From NCBI GenBank assembly GCA_019114115.1, contig DXGD01000222.1:1-5869 (forward strand): a stretch of 5,869 bases of DNA, read 5' to 3'. Shown here piece by piece: positions 1 to 4,231 of the stretch. The position numbers and the translations under genes are program-made. Origin of the DNA: Candidatus Nesterenkonia stercoripullorum (GTDB lineage: Bacteria; Actinomycetota; Actinomycetes; Actinomycetales; Micrococcaceae). Positions within the stretch are counted from its first letter, which is position 1, and each line of letters starts with the position of its first letter. Under the pieces are notes generated by a model. The model did no database searches, was not told where the DNA came from, and saw only the letters and a list, made by a program, of their open reading frames with translations.

Positions 1-36
1 AACGCTGGCTAGCCAGGATGTGCGCAGTCGCCGCGG

Positions 37-882
37 TCACTCCTGCAGGCCGACCTCGGTCGGGTTGAGCACTCGCCGCAGGAAGTCCTGCGTGCGAGGC
101 TGCTGCGGGTCAGAGATGACCTGAGCCGCGACGCCCTCTTCGACGACGCGCCCCTGGTCCATGAAGACCACCCGGTCGGCGACCTCACGGGCGAAGCCCA
201 TCTCATGGGTCACCACGATCATCGTCATCCCGCCCTGAGCGAGCTGGCGCATGATCGCCAGGACGTCACCGACGGTCTCCGGATCAAGCGCGGAGGTCGG
301 CTCGTCGAAGAGCATCAGCTTGGGCTTCATCGTCAGCGCACGGGCAATCGCCACACGCTGCTGCTGCCCTCCGGAGAGCTGGTCAGGACGACGCTCCGCG
401 AGTTCCTCGAGGCCGACCCGGCGCAGCTGCCGCATGGCCTCCGCCGATGCTTCCCCACGGTCCTGCTTGAGCACCCGGCGGGGAGTGATCGTGCAGTTCT
501 CCAGCACGCTCAGGTGCGGGAACAGATTGAACTGCTGGAAGACCATGCCGATCTCACGGCGCATGGCATCCAGGTTCACATCCGGGTCAGTGGCTTCGAA
601 GCCGTCCACGGAGATGCTGCCCCGGTCCGGGTCCTCCAGCCGGTTCACACAGCGCAGCAGCGTGGACTTGCCCGAGCCTGAGGCGCCGATCAGGCAGACC
701 ACTTCCCCGGGCTGGACATCCATCGAGATTCCCTTGAGCACCTCGTTGTCGCCGAATGACTTGTGCAGATCAGTGATCCGCACGCCGGCGGCGCCGTTGT
801 CTTCCGCGCCGGCAGGTTCCTGACCCGCCGCCTTCTGCTGGGTCTCCTGCTGCTTCTCATGCTGCATCGTGTGCTGCCTCAT
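37..882 (-). CDS. Polar amino acid ABC importer, ATP-binding subunit (GlnQ/HisP type)
   Basis: Cytoplasmic ATPase that would power the importer encoded just upstream. The 281-aa protein carries a full nucleotide-binding domain: Walker [10 protein letters not shown] (66-74), Q-loop in VFQQFNLF (114-121), signature LSGGQQQ (169-175), Walker B LMLFDEP (189-195), D-loop SALD (197-200) and switch His226 in VTHEM. The QQFNLFPH and ALDPE wording is typical of the polar amino acid (GlnQ/HisP) subfamily. The first 33 residues are a hydrophilic Gln/His/Ala-rich extension before the domain begins at [11 protein letters not shown] chose the ATG at 882 because it overlaps the permease stop as ATGA and follows GGAAAG at short spacing. 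The ATG at 867 is an alternative, since GAGG lies 9 nt before it; it would remove five residues. Family is certain; the exact substrate cannot be read from the ATPase. Confidence 0.95.
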   Translation of the reverse strand: MRQHTMQHEKQQETQQKAAGQEPAGAEDNGAAGVRITDLHKSFGDNEVLKGISMDVQPGEVVCLIGASGSGKSTLLRCVNRLEDPDRGSISVDGFEATDPDVNLDAMRREIGMVFQQFNLFPHLSVLENCTITPRRVLKQDRGEASAEAMRQLRRVGLEELAERRPDQLSGGQQQRVAIARALTMKPKLMLFDEPTSALDPETVGDVLAIMRQLAQGGMTMIVVTHEMGFAREVADRVVFMDQGRVVEEGVAAQVISDPQQPRTQDFLRRVLNPTEVGLQE

Positions 883-1679
883 TTCTTTCCGGACTTCGCC
901 CGCGGAGTACGGCGCTCCATACGCCGCGCCAGCAGCGACAGCGGCACCGTGATGATCAGGTAGCACACGCCTGCAGCTACCAGCGGAGTCAGCCCGGCCT
1001 GATACATATTGATGCCGTCACGCCCGAACTTGGTCAGCTCCGCGGCCCCGGCGGTGAGCCCGACGACGAAGATCAGCGAGGAGTCCTTCGTCAGCAGGAT
1101 CGCCTCATTCGTCAGCGGAGGAAGCACGATCCGGAACGCCTGCGGAATCTGGATGGTGACCATGGCACGCCACGCCGGCATGCCCAGCGCCCGTGCAGCC
1201 TCGATCTGGCCCTTAGGCACCGCCTGAAGGCCGGCACGCAGCGTCTCTGCGATATAGGCCGAGGCCACCAGCCCCAAGGCCGAACCAGCGATCTGCAGGG
1301 AGCTCAGGTTCCACCCGAAGGCGATGGAGACCCCGAAGCCCAGCGCGAGGAACACCAGGATGGCCGGGATGCCGCGGAAGAACTCGATGTAGGCCGTCGC
1401 CATCCACCGGTACACGGGGAAGCTGGCCAGTTTCATCAGGGCCAGCACCGTACCGCCCGCAAGCCCCAGCACGAAGCCGACCACGGTGTACTGCAGGGTG
1501 TTCAGCAGACCCGTCGTGATGATCTCGGGGAACATCGGCTGGATCTGGCCGACGTCGAAGAAGCTGGTACCAATCGACTCCCAGTCGATGATGATCAGCA
1601 GGGCGATCAGGATAGCGGCGAACGCGCCGGCCTGGATCCCCAGGCTCAGGCGCGCTCGCGCTCGTGTGGTCATGGCCAT
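879..1679 (-). CDS. Polar amino acid ABC importer, permease subunit (HisM/GlnP family)
   Basis: Inner-membrane channel subunit of the amino acid importer, 266 aa. Hydrophobic segments are visible near residues 17-32, 58-81, 100-120, 129-146, 196-215 and 230-251. The cytoplasmic EAA loop that docks the ATPase is well preserved: [27 protein letters not shown] (141-167 in pieces) followed by [14 protein letters not shown] (176-189). This wording is characteristic of the His/Glu/Gln/Arg permease family. Only one permease gene is present, so a homodimer is expected. The N-terminus is basic (RARAR). The ATG at 1679 lies 5 nt after the binding-protein stop, with GAGGA inside that gene's 3' end about 12 nt upstream; a second ATG two codons later is less well spaced. 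The stop overlaps the ATPase start by 4 bp, which implies translational coupling. Confidence 0.94.
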   Translation of the reverse strand: MAMTTRARARLSLGIQAGAFAAILIALLIIIDWESIGTSFFDVGQIQPMFPEIITTGLLNTLQYTVVGFVLGLAGGTVLALMKLASFPVYRWMATAYIEFFRGIPAILVFLALGFGVSIAFGWNLSSLQIAGSALGLVASAYIAETLRAGLQAVPKGQIEAARALGMPAWRAMVTIQIPQAFRIVLPPLTNEAILLTKDSSLIFVVGLTAGAAELTKFGRDGINMYQAGLTPLVAAGVCYLIITVPLSLLARRMERRTPRAKSGKK

Positions 1680-1684
1680 GAAGG

Positions 1685-2716
1685 TCAGGCGTCCTCGTCG
1701 TCTGTGTCTTCTGAGCTTTCTGCATCTTCTGAGTCCTCGGTGTCGGCGTCCTCCGAGTCCTCAGCGTCCTCCCCGGCTTCTTCCGGGGTGTCGCCGCTTT
1801 CGAACCACTTCTCCTCGATCTCGTCCATGTAGCCGGAGGACTCCATCTCAGCCAGTGTTTCGTCGACAGCGTCGATGAGCTGCTGGTTGTCAGTGCGCGC
1901 GGCGACGCCGAGCTGCTCCCCGGTGTCGATCTCCTCGGCGAACTCGAAGTCGGGGTTCTCCCCCGCCTGGTAGCCCAGGATCGAGATATTGCCGATGGCA
2001 GCGTCGACCTGACCGGATTCCAGCCCCTGGATCAGCAGGCCCGAGTCAGGGTACTCGCGGATATCGTAGCCCTGCTCCTCGGCGAAGTCAGCGCCAGTGG
2101 TGTCCGCCTGGACGCCGACGGTGACGCCGTCCAGATCGTCCTGGGACTCCAGGTCGGAGTCGACCGCGACCAGCAGCGCGAGGTTGTCGTCGAGGTAGGG
2201 CTCGGAGAAGAGCATGTTGCCGGCGCGCTCTTCGGTGATCGTCATGCCCGAGATCGCCAGGTCACATGAGTTGGCGTCCAGCGCCACACCGGATTGGATG
2301 CCCTCGAAGCCCTGCTGCACGACTTCCAGGTCTGCGCCGAAGACCTCAGCGAAGCCCTCGGCCAGGTCGATGTCGAAGCCGACGATGTTGCCGTCGTCGT
2401 CGTTGTACTCGAAGGGCGGGTAGGGCACGTCCGAGCAGATCTGCAAAGTGCCCGGGTTCTGCAGCTCGACATCATCGGAGAGATCGAGGCTGAGCTCCGT
2501 CTCCACATCGGCCTCGGCGTTCGAACTGCCCGAGTCGTCATCGTCGCCTCCGCAAGCGGCCAGAGTCAGCGCGGCGAGCGCTGAGACGCCGAGCAGTCGT
2601 GCCGGACGGGAATAGCCGGCGGTGCGGCTGCCGGCCGAGGCGACGGGGCTGCCGGTCATAGCCTCAGAGCTGGCCTCCGCGGAGGCCTGCTGATGTGCTG
2701 AGGGGGTGCGGTGCAT
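1685..2716 (-). CDS. Family-3 amino-acid-binding lipoprotein of the ABC importer
   Basis: Extracellular solute receptor, 343 aa, predicted to be lipid-anchored. A long basic/polar n-region precedes a hydrophobic stretch (41-54) ending in lipobox LTLAAC with Cys55. The mature part starts with an Asp-rich linker (GGDDDDSGSS), then the bilobed binding domain at about 88-306: PYPPFEY (98-104), family signature GFDIDLAEG (113-121), SGMTITEER (156-164) with the carboxylate-binding Arg164, and FSEPY (170-174). The position where relatives usually have the amino-group-binding Asp appears to be Asn243 in VDAAIGN. Residues 307-343 form an acidic tail. The ATG at 2716 is chosen because GAAGGA lies 7 nt upstream; Met20 (2659) would give a more ordinary signal length but has no SD at good spacing. 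Cys94 and Cys151 might form a disulfide. It is the first gene of the importer set; the ligand is probably a polar or charged amino acid but is not determined. Confidence 0.94.
   Translation of the reverse strand: MHRTPSAHQQASAEASSEAMTGSPVASAGSRTAGYSRPARLLGVSALAALTLAACGGDDDDSGSSNAEADVETELSLDLSDDVELQNPGTLQICSDVPYPPFEYNDDDGNIVGFDIDLAEGFAEVFGADLEVVQQGFEGIQSGVALDANSCDLAISGMTITEERAGNMLFSEPYLDDNLALLVAVDSDLESQDDLDGVTVGVQADTTGADFAEEQGYDIREYPDSGLLIQGLESGQVDAAIGNISILGYQAGENPDFEFAEEIDTGEQLGVAARTDNQQLIDAVDETLAEMESSGYMDEIEEKWFESGDTPEEAGEDAEDSEDADTEDSEDAESSEDTDDEDA
1688..1798 (-). other. Acidic Ser/Asp/Glu tail of the binding lipoprotein
   Basis: Residues 307-343 of the binding protein lie after the last conserved helix of the domain (EEKWFES). 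I count 21 Asp or Glu among 37 residues, with Ser, Ala and Thr making up most of the rest and no Lys or Arg. SED/EDSEDA motifs recur, and the DNA shows repeated cgtcctc-like units. Typical family-3 binding proteins end shortly after the W-F motif, so this is an added disordered segment. It is in frame and ends in a normal TGA five bases before the permease, so it does not look like a frameshift. Confidence 0.8.
2672..2687. repeat. Perfect 16-bp palindrome in signal-peptide coding region
   Basis: GGCCTCCG followed directly by CGGAGGCC, a perfect inverted repeat with no spacer. It lies in codons 10-15 of the binding protein as annotated, between Met1 (2716) and Met20 (2659). In the mRNA it could form a short GC hairpin. 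It contains the only GGAGG upstream of Met20. It may be chance in GC-rich DNA. Confidence 0.5.
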
Positions 2717-2723
2717 GGTGCCA

Positions 2724-2729
2724 TCCTTC
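2724..2729 (-). promoter_or_regulatory. Ribosome binding site GAAGGA deciding the lipoprotein start
   Basis: Read on the minus strand, GAAGGA is followed by 7 nt and the ATG at 2716. It is the reason for preferring the longer start, with its unusually long signal-peptide n-region, over the internal ATG at 2659. Confidence 0.7.
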
Positions 2730-2746
2730 AGGGTGTGGTGATCTTT

Positions 2747-2763
2747 CTCACGTCAATCGTGAG
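2747..2763. promoter_or_regulatory. Candidate operator: CTCACG-N5-CGTGAG inverted repeat
   Basis: Perfect 6-bp arms (2747-2752 and 2758-2763) around a 5-nt AT-rich centre (TCAAT). The 17-bp element lies just downstream of the candidate -10 of the importer promoter and would cover the predicted start of transcription. That placement suits a repressor operator. In RNA it could also be a short hairpin in the leader, but there is no U-run, so I do not read it as a terminator. The regulator is unknown. Confidence 0.5.
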
Positions 2764-2766
2764 CAC

Positions 2767-2772
2767 AGTATA
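2767..2772 (-). promoter_or_regulatory. Candidate -10 element (TATACT) of the importer promoter
   Basis: TATACT on the minus strand differs from TATAAT by one base and lies in the 65-bp gap between the dehydratase gene and the binding-protein gene. Start of transcription would fall near 2760, giving a leader of about 44 nt to the ATG at 2716. No convincing -35 hexamer is seen at 16-18 bp upstream, inside the end of the dehydratase gene, so an activator or an extended promoter may be needed. Confidence 0.45.
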
Positions 2773-2792
2773 GGCACGCCTTCACGGCCTAT
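2770..2792. repeat. Inverted repeat ATAGGC-N11-GCCTAT over the importer promoter
   Basis: Perfect 6-bp arms at 2770-2775 and 2787-2792. One arm overlaps the candidate -10, the other lies in the last codons of the HadB-like gene across its stop. The centre-to-centre distance of the arms (17 bp) is longer than one and a half helical turns. It could be a second regulator site next to the 2747-2763 element, or chance. Confidence 0.3.
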
Positions 2793-3294
2793 CGCGCAGG
2801 CGTACCTGCGCCTGGGTCTTCGCCAGGACTTTGACCGGACTGCCTGGGGTGCCCCCCGGGTCCGCGGCCTCTGCTTGTTCCGCCGGGAGCAGTGTCACGG
2901 TGAGGTCGACACGGGCCGTGGAATGCTCGACGTCGACGGCGCCGATCGTGCCTGCGATCTCCAGGCTGGCGGTCGGCTGCTCAGGGCTGCCCTGCGAAGG
3001 CTCGGGGACCGGGACCGGCTTGGCGAAGCGTGCCTGATAGTCCACCACCGCGCCCGGGTCGCCTGCCCATTCGCTGACCAGGTCCACCGCAAGGCCCATC
3101 GTGAGCATGCCGTGGGCGATCACGCCGCCCAAGCCGACTTCTGCAGCAAAGCGCTCGTCCCAGTGAATGGGGTTGTGGTCCCCTGAGGCGGCGGCGTAGC
3201 GGATGAGGTCCGCGCGCGAGAGGTCAATGCGGCGAGACACGATGACCTGGCCTTTTTCCAGCTCAGTGATGAGCGGGGCGTCAGCGCTGCTCAT
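2782..3294 (-). CDS. HadB-like MaoC dehydratase, catalytic subunit
   Basis: Hot-dog-fold (R)-hydroxyacyl thioester dehydratase/hydratase subunit, 170 aa, expected in the cytoplasm as a heterodimer with the product of the gene just upstream. The hydratase-2 motif is clear: ASGDHNPIHWDE (36-47), giving the catalytic Asp39 and His44, followed by GVIAHGMLTMG (57-67). In the family these residues add or remove water across the 2,3 bond of acyl-ACP or acyl-CoA. Pro/Glu-rich loops at about 93-107 and 137-152 are longer than in compact relatives. The ATG at 3294 overlaps the upstream stop as ATGA, and GAAAGGAG ends 8 nt before it, the strongest SD in the window. A fatty acid synthase II role is the most likely; a catabolic enoyl hydratase role is possible. 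The two subunits are almost certainly made together. Confidence 0.9.
   Translation of the reverse strand: MSSADAPLITELEKGQVIVSRRIDLSRADLIRYAAASGDHNPIHWDERFAAEVGLGGVIAHGMLTMGLAVDLVSEWAGDPGAVVDYQARFAKPVPVPEPSQGSPEQPTASLEIAGTIGAVDVEHSTARVDLTVTLLPAEQAEAADPGGTPGSPVKVLAKTQAQVRLRDRP
2794..2811 (-). repeat. Stem-loop at the 3' end of the HadB-like gene
   Basis: GCGCAGG (2794-2800) and CCTGCGC (2805-2811) are perfect 7-bp arms around a 4-nt loop, read UACG in the mRNA, which is a UNCG-type tetraloop sequence. The hairpin ends ten bases before the stop codon on the minus strand. No U-tract follows, so intrinsic termination is doubtful; it might pause polymerase or protect the upstream mRNA end. Confidence 0.35.
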
Positions 3295-3779
3295 GCGCCA
3301 CTCTCCTTTCCGGCCGACTCATCGCCGGCTTCCTCCGCTCGGACGAGTATTGAGGACCTCACCGTTGCGCGTGCCTCACCATCCTCGTCGGTGATCTCCA
3401 CCCGGGTGCTCACCATGGCACCGGCACCCATCACGCGGATGCGGTCCAGGATGGCCTGAGCCTGCAGAGTCTCTCCGGCAAGGATGGACTGGTGGTGGGT
3501 GAAGCGCTCATCGGCGTGCACGACGCGGGAGAAATCGATGCCGGCCTCGGCATCGTCGATGACAGCCGCCTCGGCACGCTGGGCGACGACGACGGCGAAG
3601 CTCGGCGGTGCGACCAGGTCCTTATAGCCGAGGTCCGCGGCGGCGGCGACGTCGTAGTGGGCGCTGTGGCCGGCCTTGACCGCCGTCGCGAATTCTCGCA
3701 CTGCCTCGCGGCTGACTTGGTACGGAGCGGCCGGGGGATACACGTGGCCTTCCCGGCTGGTATTGATCTGTGGGCTCAC
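3291..3779 (-). CDS. HadA-like dehydratase, non-catalytic partner subunit
   Basis: Protein of 162 aa with the FAS1-like dehydratase (MaoC N-terminal, formerly UPF0336) layout: YPPAAPYQVSREAVREFA (14-31), then a degenerate hydratase region ending in LGYKDLVAPPSFAVVVAQRAE (50-70), the conserved VVHADERFTHHQSILAGETL (86-105) and TRVEITDEDGE (124-134). In mycobacterial HadAB this subunit shapes the acyl-binding channel while HadB supplies the Asp/His pair; the GD-PIH catalytic motif is indeed absent here (AGHSAHYD). The start is GTG at 3779, 3 nt after the upstream stop, with GGAAGGA 13 nt before it, a rather long spacing. The GTG at 3743 would cut into the region shared with relatives, so the longer form is preferred. 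A polar tail (144-162) follows the domain. Confidence 0.87.
   Translation of the reverse strand: MSPQINTSREGHVYPPAAPYQVSREAVREFATAVKAGHSAHYDVAAAADLGYKDLVAPPSFAVVVAQRAEAAVIDDAEAGIDFSRVVHADERFTHHQSILAGETLQAQAILDRIRVMGAGAMVSTRVEITDEDGEARATVRSSILVRAEEAGDESAGKESGA
3303..3310 (-). promoter_or_regulatory. Ribosome binding site GAAAGGAG of the HadB-like gene
   Basis: Nearly full anti-SD complement, 8 nt before the ATG at 3294, located within the last codons of the HadA-like gene. It supports strong translation of the catalytic subunit in addition to coupling by the ATGA overlap. Confidence 0.75.
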
Positions 3780-3782
3780 TGC

Positions 3783-4037
3783 TTAGGTGCCGTCCTTCCG
3801 CTGGGTCCGCTGGGAGAGATCCTGTCTGGCCTGGCGCATTCGCACCGCGACACCGATCAGATGCAGCATGAGTCCGAGCAGTAGGAGCCCCACTGCCGGA
3901 ATAGGCAGGCCGGAGTCGCCCGACATGGAAGAGATGATGATCCAGACGATTCCCACAGCAGTGGCGGCCATCCCGCCGATCAGCACGGCGCGGTAGGTCG
4001 TGCTGCCTTGTGACCAGGGGTCAGGTGCGGCAATCAT
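3783..4037 (-). CDS. Small two-helix membrane protein, unknown function
   Basis: I do not recognise this 84-aa protein. It has two hydrophobic segments, about 16-37 (YRAVLIGGMAATAVGIVWIIIS) and 47-66 (PAVGLLLLGLMLHLIGVAVR), joined by a short loop SMSGDSGLPI, and a basic, hydrophilic C-terminal tail (RMRQARQDLSQRTQRKDGT) likely to face the cytoplasm. The ATG at 4037 is preceded by GCAGGA with 7-nt spacing, which is good evidence for a real gene although the same reading frame stays open much further upstream, antisense to the methyltransferase. Its stop lies 3 nt before the GTG of the HadA-like gene, so it appears to be the first gene of the dehydratase operon. Its promoter would be in the divergent region shared with the methyltransferase. 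Confidence 0.75.
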   Translation of the reverse strand: MIAAPDPWSQGSTTYRAVLIGGMAATAVGIVWIIISSMSGDSGLPIPAVGLLLLGLMLHLIGVAVRMRQARQDLSQRTQRKDGT

Positions 4038-4092
4038 GTGAATATCCTGCTTCAGTCTCTGCTCGGCGGCCTGCACAATGGGCTGCGCCCTC

Positions 4093-4098
4093 ACTTTA
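4093..4098 (-). promoter_or_regulatory. Candidate -10 (TAAAGT) for the membrane protein/dehydratase operon
   Basis: Mirror copy of the plus-strand element, in the left arm of the palindrome. Transcription would begin near 4086, about 50 nt before the ATG at 4037. No good -35 is visible; the 17-bp-spaced hexamer reads AACTTT. Confidence 0.35.
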
Positions 4099-4114
4099 CC
4101 GCACCCCGATGCGG

Positions 4115-4120
4115 TAAAGT
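4115..4120 (+). promoter_or_regulatory. Candidate -10 (TAAAGT) for the methyltransferase direction
   Basis: TAAAGT in the right arm of the palindrome. Six bases (TCTCAA) separate it from an ATG at 4127, which is the expected distance from a -10 to the first transcribed base. This predicts a transcript starting at or next to 4127, with about 97 nt before the methyltransferase ATG. The bases at -35 (CACTTT at 17-bp spacing) match poorly. Confidence 0.4.
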
Positions 4121-4126
4121 TCTCAA

Positions 4127-4231
4127 ATGCCCAGCCACGACAGGGCCGCAAGACCCGCAAGGCGCTCCTGCAGTCCGCTCCCTCGTGTGAGAACACCCGA
4201 ACGTACGTATTCAGGAGCATTCCATGGCTGA
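4127..4231 (+). CDS. Possible leaderless Arg-rich leader ORF (34 aa), uncertain
   Basis: An ATG at 4127 opens a 34-codon ORF ending in TGA at 4229-4231, which overlaps the first codons of the methyltransferase in another frame. Its product would begin MPSHDRAARPARRSC, with seven Arg and one Cys, and resembles no protein I know. It has no SD, but the TAAAGT -10 candidate is placed so that the ATG would be the first transcribed triplet, the usual arrangement for leaderless genes in Actinobacteria. It could couple translation to the methyltransferase or act as a leader peptide, or it may be noncoding leader. Confidence 0.25.
   Translation: MPSHDRAARPARRSCSPLPRVRTPERTYSGAFHG
4212..4217 (+). promoter_or_regulatory. 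Ribosome binding site CAGGAG of the methyltransferase
   Basis: CAGGAG followed by 6 nt and the ATG at 4224. It fixes the start upstream of the tandem repeat, so the low-complexity N-terminal extension is translated. Confidence 0.75.

Larger units (their letters stand above)
4093..4120. promoter_or_regulatory. Perfect 28-bp palindrome, candidate operator of divergent promoters
   Basis: ACTTTACCGCA (4093-4103) and TGCGGTAAAGT (4110-4120) are perfect 11-bp inverted arms around CCCCGA. The element sits between divergent genes starting at 4037 (minus) and 4224 (plus), so it cannot be a terminator for either. Each arm ends outward in TAAAGT, which fits the TANNNT -10 pattern, so a dimeric regulator bound here would block both promoters. 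I do not recognise the motif as the operator of a named regulator. Confidence 0.65.

Noticed and set aside
5..16. Perfect 12-bp palindrome CTGGCTAGCCAG downstream of the ATPase gene
   Set aside because: It could be part of a terminator, but as a hairpin it has only a 4-bp stem and the window ends before any U-run can be judged.
205..823. Plus-strand open frames of 158 and 190 codons opposite the ATPase gene
   Set aside because: They are antisense to a complete, motif-rich ATPase gene, lack convincing SD signals and encode Arg/Ser-rich low-complexity protein.
2753..2758. TTGACG (minus strand) as a -35 element for the lipoprotein gene
   Set aside because: No -10-like hexamer lies 16-19 bp downstream, where the SD and start codon region are; TATACT upstream is a better promoter signal.
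3743..3779. Internal GTG at 3743 as the start of the HadA-like protein
   Set aside because: GGGAAGG precedes it at very short spacing, but starting there would remove residues that match the usual N-terminal length of relatives; the GTG at 3779 is kept.
4121..4223. SAM, SAH or cobalamin riboswitch upstream of the methyltransferase
   Set aside because: The leader of about 100 nt shows none of the conserved core strings I would expect for these classes, and only a 4-bp GTGT-GAGA-ACAC stem stands out. A covariance-model search would settle it.
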